This document shows positions 26,345-33,354 of a stretch of DNA of 64,000 nucleotides, in pieces. Each line of letters begins with the position of its first letter. The stretch's first letter is position 1. Source of the stretch: Myxococcota bacterium (GTDB lineage: Bacteria > Myxococcota_A > Bradymonadia > UBA7976 > UBA1532); NCBI GenBank assembly GCA_023150895.1, contig JAKLJY010000005.1, forward strand, positions 54,732 through 118,731. Direction: 5' to 3'. The translations under genes and the position numbers were made by a program. The notes beneath the pieces were generated by a model. It did no database searches and was not told the DNA's origin. It saw only the letters and a list, made by a program, of their open reading frames with translations.

Positions 26345-28128
26345 GCGACGTCCCCATCGACCTCGTCGAAGATCTCCTCGATGGCGGGTCGGTCTCCGGC
26401 ATCCCACCGCGCGAGTCTCTCCGTGAACACCCGGATTCGGTCGTCCAGCGCCTCGCGCCGTGCAGAAACGAGCTGCTCCGTCGGCGCCCGTTCGCGGAGG
26501 CGTGAGATGCAGGTCTCATCGAAACCATGGCTTGCCAGGACATCGTGCGCGCCCGCGTCGATCAGCAACCGAAGTACGGACTCGACATCCATACCGTCGG
26601 GCAACGGGGTCATCAGGCGATTGGCGATCGCGGCGGTCAGGGGCCCGGATTCGGCGGCCGAGCGCGGCCGGAGAATCATCGGCTGCGCCTTCAGACCGGT
26701 CAGCAGGACGTGCTCTTGGCGTGTCGGCCGCCCGGCGGTCGATCGGCGCGCGGACTCGTCCCGCTCGCCGTCGTCCGTCAGGTCCGACGCGCTCACGATG
26801 GCACGGGTGCCGTCTGCGAGATACAGCGCCAGATTGATCGGCTCTTGCGCCATCATCGCCGTGAGGACGACCTTGCGAGTCGCGCGCGCGAAGTTGAGCG
26901 GCTCGAGCGAGGTGGGCAGGGTGGCCGGTCGATCACTCCCAGCGAGCGCAAGCATCTCCTGGACGGCCTGGCTCTCCGACTCGGTCCTGCGCGTGACGCG
27001 GTGCAGAGCCCGGACGTCACCAACGCTGGAACCGCGGAGGTACCCGGAGAGGATGCCACGCCACACCCAGCGCACGAGCAGCTGGCGATTGCGCTCGGAG
27101 ATCGCCGGGAACCGTTCGAAGAGGGAGGCCAGGGCCGAAACCGGGAGGCTGTAGGGCAAAAGCGCCAGCGTCGGGATCTCGGCGTCGGCGGCGAGGAAAG
27201 CCAGCGTCTTGCGCAGTGGCTCCATGGCGCCCTCGACGGCGCCGGTCAACGCGCCCGGCCTTCGGTCTTTGGCGGGGGTGGGCGTCGTGGGATCCTGGTT
27301 TGCGATGACCAGCGCACTGTACCGGACGTGTTTCTCCTCCAGTCTTCCGTAACCGAGCTGGGCCAGCTCGTCGATGAACGACGCGATCGAGACCGGCCTT
27401 TCACCCGAAATGCCCACGTTCAGCGCCTCGAAAACCTCGTTTGCGCGCAGGCGCTTGCCGGCGGTGTTCGTTCGCTCGAATACCTGACGCAGAATCCGTT
27501 CGTCGTGGGTCTTCACGATGACGGCGGGGAGCGCGTAGTCGCGGAGGGCGTCGCCAAATTTGAAGGCCAGCGCGGCGCGGACCGGATCACCCGCCAGGCC
27601 GTTCTCCATGACCCAGGTGCTGAGGTCCGGTTGGGACAGCGTTCGGTGAACGGGCAGCCACCGTGGCCCGGCCGTGCGCGAGCGGGAGGGACCGACGACC
27701 TCTCGCTTTTCGAGATCGAAAAAGAGGGCATGGTCTTCGTAGCCGGGCTGATCCGGACGGAGCAGAAGACACGCGGACAATGTCGAGAGTCGCTGCTGAC
27801 CATCGATGACCCAAAGGGCATCCTGCAGCTCTAAGACCCTTCGCGTGACGGGTCCGAGAACGAGCTGGCCGGCGGGCGCTGGATGTTCCCACAACAGGAG
27901 GGTGCCGATGGGGTAACCACGATAGAGGCTGTCGAAAAGAAGCTGCCGGTCGGTGGGACCCCAGCAGAGGCGTCTCTGGAAGCTCGGGAGCCGGATCTTC
28001 CCCTCGTCGACGAACTGCACGAGGTCCCGAACGCGATAGCTGCGCGCTTCGGGGCGTCGCTCGAGCGGATCGGCCACGGGGGGGGCTTCGAGTGAGGGCA
28101 GTTGGCCGCGGCTCGTATTGGTTCTCAC
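26341..28128 (-). CDS. DUF262 (ParB/GmrS-like) protein
   Basis: 595-residue protein whose N-terminal half is a DUF262 domain: LPSFQRRLCWG at 48-57, DSLYRGYPIGTLLLW at 66-80, and the nucleotide-binding DGQQR at 109-113. DUF262 is the ParB/Srx-fold NTPase half of GmrSD-type modification-dependent restriction enzymes and of several defence systems. The usual DUF1524 HNH nuclease half is not recognisable in the C-terminal 300 residues. I chose GTG 28128 because GGAG lies 5 bases upstream and homology starts soon after. It is first in an operon with the HipA-like gene and divergent from the DGR kinase (153 bases between starts). Confidence 0.86.
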   Translation of the reverse strand: MRTNTSRGQLPSLEAPPVADPLERRPEARSYRVRDLVQFVDEGKIRLPSFQRRLCWGPTDRQLLFDSLYRGYPIGTLLLWEHPAPAGQLVLGPVTRRVLELQDALWVIDGQQRLSTLSACLLLRPDQPGYEDHALFFDLEKREVVGPSRSRTAGPRWLPVHRTLSQPDLSTWVMENGLAGDPVRAALAFKFGDALRDYALPAVIVKTHDERILRQVFERTNTAGKRLRANEVFEALNVGISGERPVSIASFIDELAQLGYGRLEEKHVRYSALVIANQDPTTPTPAKDRRPGALTGAVEGAMEPLRKTLAFLAADAEIPTLALLPYSLPVSALASLFERFPAISERNRQLLVRWVWRGILSGYLRGSSVGDVRALHRVTRRTESESQAVQEMLALAGSDRPATLPTSLEPLNFARATRKVVLTAMMAQEPINLALYLADGTRAIVSASDLTDDGERDESARRSTAGRPTRQEHVLLTGLKAQPMILRPRSAAESGPLTAAIANRLMTPLPDGMDVESVLRLLIDAGAHDVLASHGFDETCISRLRERAPTEQLVSARREALDDRIRVFTERLARWDAGDRPAIEEIFDEVDGDVA

Positions 28129-28281
28129 ACCGTCTCCAGGGGTTTCGCCGGGTCGCCCGGAGGATGACCTGCGCAGCGGAACGACGCAAGGGAGGGTGCC
28201 CGACCAGAATCCGCCGCCCGCACGAAACGGCCACTCAGAATACTTCCGCGATGGTGCCCACATGGATAGGATGCGCCGGGT
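28129..28281. promoter_or_regulatory. Divergent promoter region of DUF262-HipA and DGR kinase operons
   Basis: 153 bases between the GTG of the DUF262 gene and the ATG of the DGR kinase. It must hold both promoters and carries the GGAG ribosome site of the DUF262 gene (28134-28137, minus strand). No -35/-10 pair close to consensus or clear palindrome was seen. The shared space suggests that the two operons could be co-regulated. Confidence 0.4.
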
Positions 28282-30255
28282 ATGCAGACGTCTCGGCTCG
28301 CCGTGCCGAAGGAAACCGACGGGCCACCGCCTGAACAGGGGGCGTCCGTCGTCTGCCCGGAGTGCTTCCCCAAGACTGGCCAAAGCTACCCGGCGCCCAT
28401 GCTCGGCGAGCCCTGCCCGGTCTGTGTCGAAGCGGCGCGGCGGCCAGACTTCATCCGCAAGCCCTGTGGGCAATGTTCAGCGCCGACGCCGGACATCCCC
28501 GGACTGGTTGGTTACGCGACGTACAACGAGAGCACGACGGATCCGTATCTCGGGCGCCGCGTCGGGGGTCGTTTTACGGTCATCGGGATTCTGGGTGAGG
28601 GCGGACAAGGCGGCGTCTATAAGGCGCTCCAGGCGCCGCTGCGCCGTGTGGCGGCGGTCAAGCTCATCAATGCGACGCAGGGCAGCGCGGCGAAGGACCT
28701 CGCCGACCGCCTCAGGAGCGAGGCGGCCATCCTCGCCCGCATTCGACACCCCGGCGTGCCCATCTTGCTGGACTACGGCCTCGACACGAGGGCCTACCAC
28801 TACCTCGCGCTCGAGTTCGTGGACGGCGTGACGCTCGAGGGGCTCCTCGAGAGGGGTGGTGTGGACGAGCTCCGCGTCGCGCAGATCATGGTCGATACGC
28901 TGTCGGCACTGCATGCCGCCCACCACCACGGCGTCATCCATCGGGACGTGAAGCCCGCCAACATCATGGTCGCGCGGGACGCGAATGGGGACGACCGGGT
29001 GACGGTCATCGACTTCGGGATTGCCAAGATCGTGCGGGGTGATCGCGACCTGCCCGCGGCGGCGCGCACCGAGCCGACGATCCAGCACGGGACGCCGCTG
29101 TACATGGCGCCCGAGCAGGCGGCGGGAGAGCCGGCCGACGCGCGCACCGATCTCTATCAGGCCGGCGTGGTGCTCTACGAGCTTCTGCAAGGGCGACCAC
29201 CGTTCACCGACGGCGGGCCCATCCAGATCCTGCTGGCCCATCAGGGCAAGCCCGTTCCACCCATCCGGGACACCTCCGAGCCGGGCGTGCGGGCGCGGCT
29301 GGCGCGCGTGGCGCTCCGGGCGCTCGAGAAGAACCCCGCCGCCCGCTACCAGTCGGCCAACGAAATGGCCGCGGCCATCTGGCGCGCCGTTTCGCCCGAG
29401 GCGCTGCTGCCCGAGCACCTGCGGCGGGCCGAGCACGACGCCCTCGGGAAGACGGTCGCGGTGACCGTGTCGAAGCCCGTGGGCCTGACGATCGCGCTTC
29501 CGGTGGGTGACGCCGTGCCGCCGGACGCCGCGCCGGGGGTGGGCGAGGGTCCGCGGCGGGTGGGTGACGACGCGTTGCGGGGCGCCGCGTCGGGCGTCGG
29601 CGAGGGTCCTCGTCGGACGCAGCGAACAGGCACAGGCGGCCCCCCGCCGATCCCGCAGCCGGCGCCGGCATCCGCGCTCCCGCCGACGCCGATTGGGACG
29701 CCGCAGCCGACCCCGACGCTCTCCCCCGCCGCAACCGCCGGGACGCCGGCGCGCGCCGGTGTCCCGTTGTGGGCCGTGGGCGTCGTGGTCCCGGGCGCGC
29801 TGGCCCTCGGATGGTGGCTCCGACCCGAACCGCCCGTGCCCGTGCCGCCACGCCCCAAGCCGCCCGATGCGGTCTCGCCGACCGCCGCGCCCACCGCCGC
29901 GCCGACCGCCGCGCCGACCGCGGCTCCGGTGCCCGTCACGGTCCTGGGCGATGCACAGGTCCGCGCCGTGATTCGAGAGACCGGTGGCTGGGCGCTCACG
30001 ACGAGCCTGCGCGCGCCGGAGTTGATGCAACGCCCCCCACGGACGGGCCCGTTTCAGCTCGACGCGGGGCGGGTCATTCTGGGCTGCCGTGTCGACGAGG
30101 CGTCGGCATTCACGCCGCTCGCGTCGGCCGAGGCGCTCGAGTCGTGTCGAAAGGCGGCGAAGCCCGGGGCCTCCGGGCAGCCCGAGTTCGAGGTTGAGGT
30201 AGAGGGAGAGGCTAAACCATGGCGCCTGGCAGACTTCTCTGTCGTCTTGGAGTGA
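28282..30255 (+). CDS. Membrane Ser/Thr protein kinase of the DGR locus
   Basis: 657-residue Pkn-type kinase. A Cys-rich N-terminus with CPEC, CPVC and CGQC pairs (about residues 20-70) suggests a zinc ribbon. The kinase domain at about 90-365 has GEGGQGGVYKA, Lys127, HRDVKPANI with catalytic Asp222, DFG Asp244 and MAPEQAAGEPADARTDLYQAG. A Pro/Ala linker with four TAAP units and one membrane helix (about 493-514) follow, then a C-terminal domain of about 140 residues outside the membrane. The last 37 bases overlap the variable-protein gene, so the two are translationally coupled. I infer that it signals with, or on, the variable protein. Confidence 0.9.
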   Translation: MQTSRLAVPKETDGPPPEQGASVVCPECFPKTGQSYPAPMLGEPCPVCVEAARRPDFIRKPCGQCSAPTPDIPGLVGYATYNESTTDPYLGRRVGGRFTVIGILGEGGQGGVYKALQAPLRRVAAVKLINATQGSAAKDLADRLRSEAAILARIRHPGVPILLDYGLDTRAYHYLALEFVDGVTLEGLLERGGVDELRVAQIMVDTLSALHAAHHHGVIHRDVKPANIMVARDANGDDRVTVIDFGIAKIVRGDRDLPAAARTEPTIQHGTPLYMAPEQAAGEPADARTDLYQAGVVLYELLQGRPPFTDGGPIQILLAHQGKPVPPIRDTSEPGVRARLARVALRALEKNPAARYQSANEMAAAIWRAVSPEALLPEHLRRAEHDALGKTVAVTVSKPVGLTIALPVGDAVPPDAAPGVGEGPRRVGDDALRGAASGVGEGPRRTQRTGTGGPPPIPQPAPASALPPTPIGTPQPTPTLSPAATAGTPARAGVPLWAVGVVVPGALALGWWLRPEPPVPVPPRPKPPDAVSPTAAPTAAPTAAPTAAPVPVTVLGDAQVRAVIRETGGWALTTSLRAPELMQRPPRTGPFQLDAGRVILGCRVDEASAFTPLASAEALESCRKAAKPGASGQPEFEVEVEGEAKPWRLADFSVVLE

Positions 30256-31367
30256 CCGGCTCTTTGGTCCTGGGGGCCCTCGGCACGGCGTCGGCTCAGG
30301 AGCCGGTCGAGGTCTGCACGCAGGCATCCAAAGACTCCGCAGACGCCAAGACCGATGCCAGCGCTGCCGACGCCTGCATCAAGCGGTGCGAGGGCGTCGA
30401 GGGCGGCGGCGCCGCCACACGGCTGAAGAAGTGCCGCGACCGGCTTGCCGCCATCCGCAGGGATGAGGCCGAGCGCCAGCGGAAAGCGGAGGCTGCCGCC
30501 GAGGCCGAGCGCCAGCGGAAAGCGGAGGCTGCCGCCGAGGCCGAGCGCCAGCGGAAAGCGGAGGCTGCCGCCGAGGCCGAGCGCCAGCGCCGACGCGCCA
30601 GCCCAATCGAACTCGCCTACGTGACGATTCCGGGCGGCACCTTCAAGATGGGCTCCGAAAAGGGCGACCCGGACGAGAAGCCGGTCCACGACGCGCGTGT
30701 GGAGACCTTCGAGCTGATGAAGACCGAGGTGAGCGTCGCCCAGTACGAAGAGTGTGTGAAGGCGAAGGAGTGTACCCCCCGCACGACCGTCCACTACGCC
30801 GGGTATTCGGCGGAGGACGCGGCGTTCTGGTCGAAGTCGTGCAACTCCGGTCGCGCCGACCGGGCCGACCACCCCATGAACTGCGTCGCCGCCACGGACG
30901 CCGAGGCGTTCTGCGCGTGGGCCGGCGGCGCGCGCCTGCCCACCGAGACCGAGTGGGAGTTCGCCGCCCGGGGCAAAGAGGGACGCCCCTACCCGTGGGG
31001 TCCCCAACCACCGGACGCGACCCGCGTGAACGCCTGCGGGGCCGAGTGCGTCGAGTGGGCGGCCCGGAACGGCAAACGGTGGGCGAAGTTGCATGACGGC
31101 CACGACGGTTGGAGCACGACCGCGCCCGTGTCGTCTTTCCCGAAAGGTGCGACCCCCGAGGGCGTGCTCCACCTCTCGGGTAACGTCTGGGAGTGGACAG
31201 CGTCGAGCTACTGCGATTACCCAAGCAAGAAGTGTGCCGAAGCAGCCCGCGTCATCCGCGGCGGCTGCTGGTTCAACAGCGTGGCCGCGTGGCTTCGTGG
31301 TGCCTTCCGCTTCAGGTACTCGCCGTCGCTTCGGTTCGTGTACCTCGGCTTTCGCTGCGCCCGGTAG
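30219..31367 (+). CDS. DGR variable protein: exported FGE-type C-type-lectin-fold protein
   Basis: 382-residue exported protein with a signal peptide cleaved at ASA-QE near residue 26. A helical region follows, with three and a half 12-residue repeats (EAERQRKAEAAA) at about 83-124, then a formylglycine-generating-enzyme-type domain from about 130 (IPGGTFKMGSEKGDPDEKPVHD, LPTETEWEFAARG, LSGNVWEWTASSY). The last 41 residues, starting at Ala342, are encoded by the variable repeat. The FGE/sulfatase-modifying fold is an established DGR target scaffold. The oxidase cysteine motif is absent, so it is a binding protein rather than an enzyme. The start is ATG 30219 after GAGGGAGAG. Confidence 0.93.
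   Translation: MAPGRLLCRLGVTGSLVLGALGTASAQEPVEVCTQASKDSADAKTDASAADACIKRCEGVEGGGAATRLKKCRDRLAAIRRDEAERQRKAEAAAEAERQRKAEAAAEAERQRKAEAAAEAERQRRRASPIELAYVTIPGGTFKMGSEKGDPDEKPVHDARVETFELMKTEVSVAQYEECVKAKECTPRTTVHYAGYSAEDAAFWSKSCNSGRADRADHPMNCVAATDAEAFCAWAGGARLPTETEWEFAARGKEGRPYPWGPQPPDATRVNACGAECVEWAARNGKRWAKLHDGHDGWSTTAPVSSFPKGATPEGVLHLSGNVWEWTASSYCDYPSKKCAEAARVIRGGCWFNSVAAWLRGAFRFRYSPSLRFVYLGFRCAR
30465..30589 (+). repeat. 36-bp in-frame tandem repeat in the variable protein gene
   Basis: Three exact 36-base units (30465-30500, 30501-30536, 30537-30572) plus a 17-base partial copy encode EAERQRKAEAAA. The charged, Ala-rich sequence should form a rigid helix or coiled-coil stalk between the signal peptide and the FGE domain. 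Exact DNA identity suggests recent expansion by slippage or recombination, so copy number probably varies between strains. Confidence 0.85.
31242..31363 (+). repeat. DGR variable repeat (VR)
   Basis: 122 bases at the 3' end of the variable protein gene, aligned without gaps to the template repeat at 32888-33009. There are 20 mismatches, every one where the template has A: 18 A-to-T, one A-to-G and one A-to-C. All 94 non-A positions match. The changes alter 15 amino acids between Ile346 and Tyr376. The last 19 bases (CTCGGCTTTCGCTGCGCCC plus the flanking G) are identical to the template and form the candidate initiation-of-mutagenic-homing end. The stop codon lies just outside the repeat. Confidence 0.97.
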
Positions 31368-31376
31368 TTCTTCTCT

Positions 31377-32492
31377 TTATTCTTTATTCTCTATCCCTTT
31401 GCGCAAGGGGCGTGCCGCGAACTCCGGCTCGACCTGTTGCGCGAAGAGGCCTGATTTTTGCAACGCAACCCCTTTGAGGCGCCAGGTGTCCGCAAACGCC
31501 CAGTGCGCGAACGTCGCCTGAACCGACGCGCTGACGTCGGGCCAGCGAGCGGGGTCCGCCGCCGCCGCCTTGCGCTTCAGCGCGAGGCGGCGGATCGCTC
31601 GCTTGACGCTGGTGGACTTCACGCGCACGCAGTCCGGCAGGATCCGGAAACCCAGGAACCCGACCCCTTCGCGCGTGGGCTGGATCGACCAGGGGTGAAG
31701 CCGCAACCGGTTCTGCTCGCAGGCCGCTTCGATGGCCAGACCGTGCGAGATCAGACGCCCTGGATCGTCGTCGAAGATCAGCATGTCATCCATGTAGCGA
31801 AGGTAGGCGCGGATCCGCAGGCGGTCCTTGGCCCGGTGGTCGACGGGTGAGAGGTACCGGTTGGCGAAGTGCTGGCTGGTCAACGCGCCGATGGGCACGC
31901 CCGCCGGACGCGCCCAAGGCGTGAAAAGGTCGTCGCCCGCGAAGTGGAACCGGGGCGGCGGCTCGCCGGGCGCGGCGGCACCGGCGGCGAGGATGCGCGC
32001 GCAGAGGGCCAGCGTGGCCTCGCAGGGGATGTCGCGGGCGAGCACGCCGAGCAGGATCGCGTGGTCCAGCGAGGGGAAGTACTTCCGCACGTCGAGGCGA
32101 ACGAAGTAGCGGTGCCGGCGCGCCCACGTCGTCGCTTGCGCGAGCGCGGCGTGCGTCCCCCGGCCGACGCGACACGCGAAGGTGTGGTGGACGAGGCCAC
32201 GCTCGAGCAGCGGCCCGATGACCGCGCAGAGCGCCTGGTGGACGATCCGGTCTTCGAACGGCGAGACCGTGATCGTCCGGCGTTTCCCGTCGTGCACGAC
32301 CCGCGCCGTTGCCATGCCCGGTGCCCACGTGCCCGCCATGAGTGCGTCCGAAAGGCGCAGGACCGTCCCTTCGAGCTCGAGCAGCGTCCGGGCAACCGAT
32401 GCGCGCGAGCGTTTCCCGCGCGCGGCCCGGAGCGTCGCCGCCCACAAGGACGTGAGCGAGGCGTAGTCGCCAACGAGGCTGACGCCGGTCAC
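31377..32492 (-). CDS. DGR reverse transcriptase
   Basis: 371-residue reverse transcriptase that would make mutagenised cDNA from the template RNA. Motifs: SPFEDRIVHQAL (RT1/2 region), VRLDVRKYFPSLDH with catalytic Asp134, IGALTSQHFAN at 201-211, and YMDD at 233-236 with the remaining catalytic Asp pair. The IGxxxSQ box, in place of the QGxxxSP of retroviral and group II intron enzymes, is the hallmark of DGR RTs and has been linked to adenine infidelity. There is no maturase or endonuclease domain. The GTG start at 32492 overlaps the avd stop (GTGA). It converges on the variable protein gene with 9 bases between stops. Confidence 0.96.
   Translation of the reverse strand: MTGVSLVGDYASLTSLWAATLRAARGKRSRASVARTLLELEGTVLRLSDALMAGTWAPGMATARVVHDGKRRTITVSPFEDRIVHQALCAVIGPLLERGLVHHTFACRVGRGTHAALAQATTWARRHRYFVRLDVRKYFPSLDHAILLGVLARDIPCEATLALCARILAAGAAAPGEPPPRFHFAGDDLFTPWARPAGVPIGALTSQHFANRYLSPVDHRAKDRLRIRAYLRYMDDMLIFDDDPGRLISHGLAIEAACEQNRLRLHPWSIQPTREGVGFLGFRILPDCVRVKSTSVKRAIRRLALKRKAAAADPARWPDVSASVQATFAHWAFADTWRLKGVALQKSGLFAQQVEPEFAARPLRKGIENKE
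31395..31409. repeat. Short inverted repeat downstream of the VR
   Basis: CCCTT-TGCGC-AAGGG, a 5-base stem with a 5-base loop, 31 bases past the end of the VR and inside the 3' end of the RT gene. Some DGRs need a hairpin or cruciform just after the VR for target recognition. This one is short and farther away than the best-studied example, so it is only a candidate. The surrounding 31368-31394 tract is unusually A/T-rich for this genome. Confidence 0.3.
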
Positions 32493-32866
32493 GGCTGGCC
32501 TCGCACCTGCTCGGCACGCAGCCAGCCGCCGACCTGGCGCCCCCAGCCGTCGAGCAGCCGGATCCCGTACTCGTGTTGCGCGACCGACAGGTGATGGCGA
32601 TCGCGGGCCGCCCGGAGCAGGATCCGCGCGACGGCGAGCTGTCGATTCGCCGTCGCGAGCCGCTCCGTTCGCGCCGGGCCGCGCGCCATGTAGTTGGCCT
32701 CGGTGGTCGCTGCCAGCGCCGCCAGCGCTGCGTCGGTCAGCCGGTGGCCCAGGGCGCGCCGCGCGTCCCGCGGGAAACCGGCGACGCGCTCGTCGAGCCA
32801 GAGAAACGCCTGATACCCTACCTCGACGACCGCGGCGGGGCTTGCTTTGAGCTCGTTCGCCTGCAT
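32489..32866 (-). CDS. avd: DGR accessory variability determinant (Avd-like)
   Basis: 125-residue basic helical protein beginning MQANELKASPAAVVEVGYQAFLW. Residues suggest a four-helix bundle: LDERVAGFPRDARRALGHRLTDAALAAL, YMARGPARTERLATANRQLAVARILLRAARD, and HHLSVAQHEYGIRLLDGWGRQVGGWL. Size, basic charge, the RT-interacting position and the Pro-Arg-Asp followed by a long helix match Avd/S23-like proteins, which bind RT and template RNA in DGRs. ATG 32866 has a GAGG-like site only 2-3 bases upstream. It is coupled to the RT gene by a 4-base overlap. Confidence 0.85.
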   Translation of the reverse strand: MQANELKASPAAVVEVGYQAFLWLDERVAGFPRDARRALGHRLTDAALAALAATTEANYMARGPARTERLATANRQLAVARILLRAARDRHHLSVAQHEYGIRLLDGWGRQVGGWLRAEQVRGQP

Positions 32867-32887
32867 ACCCTCGGAATGCCCAGGCAC

Positions 32888-33009
32888 GCAGCCCGCGTCA
32901 ACCGCGGCGGCAGCTGGAACAACAACGAGGCCGCGAGGCTTCGTGGTGCCAACCGCAACAGGAACACGCCGACGAATCGGAACGAGAACCTCGGCTTTCG
33001 CTGCGCCCG
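32888..33009 (+). repeat. DGR template repeat (TR)
   Basis: 122-base template for the VR at 31242-31363 (offset exactly 1646 bases, no gaps). Its sense strand is rich in AAC/AAT/ACG codons, the usual design for adenine mutagenesis, and holds 28 adenines, of which 20 differ in the VR. It lies in non-coding DNA 21 bases upstream of the avd start. Its sense strand is + whereas avd and RT are on -. The TR RNA must therefore be made from a + strand promoter that would lie inside, and antisense to, avd. Confidence 0.97.
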
Positions 33010-33354
33010 TACGGCCGCGCCCGTTCGCGTCGGGGTCAAGGCCCCGGCGCCTGTGCTCGACCGTCCCGCTGCCTGGGGGCCGCGGCGGCGCTGACCGTCC
33101 GGCGATGCCAGGGACCCCCCGCGTCTCCCGGTCACGCGGCCGCGGGGGGCCACTTTCCCCGCATCCATTCGGCGGGCCAGCAGCGCCGGATTTTCGCGGG
33201 GTCGTCACGGTTTCCCGAGGGCGCTCGGGGCGTGAGCGTCCCGCCGACCCGCCCGTGTCCCCGTCCCAGACGGCCGCGCGCTCGGCGGGCCGCGTGGCCC
33301 GCACCTTGCTTGGGATCCCGATGACCCGACCCGACCGGACTCCAGGAGAACCCC
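33010..33354 (+). other. Non-coding spacer downstream of the TR
   Basis: 345 bases between the TR and the DUF3160 gene with no convincing gene on either strand. It is G/C-rich with several potential stems (for example around CCGCGGCGGC at 33078-33088 and GCGGCCGCGG at 33138-33147). In characterised DGRs the template RNA continues into such a spacer and needs it for RT priming and Avd binding, so the 3' part of the TR RNA probably lies here (inference). The region also has to carry the promoter of the downstream lipoprotein gene; no clear -35/-10 pair is visible. Confidence 0.45.

Noticed and set aside
30465..30589. CRISPR array
   Set aside because: The 36-base units are directly adjacent without spacers, stay in frame and encode a charged helix.
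30219..31367. Active formylglycine-generating enzyme
   Set aside because: The catalytic cysteine context of true FGE near the C-terminus is absent and that region is the mutated VR. No sulfatase gene is nearby.
31377..32492. Group II intron or retron origin for the reverse transcriptase
   Set aside because: No maturase or HNH domain, no intron ends and no msr/msd structure were seen. The IGxxxSQ motif, Avd-like neighbour and adenine-specific VR/TR pair identify a DGR.
32888..33009. TR as a decayed duplicate of the FGE gene
   Set aside because: Decay would hit all bases. All 20 differences are at template A and the other 94 positions are perfect.
32573..33094. Plus-strand open frame that reads through the TR as a protein with the motif RGGSWNNNEAARLRG
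   Set aside because: Its codons match the variable protein only because the TR is the template for the VR. Upstream it is the antisense of avd, and there is no signal, start site or fold of its own.
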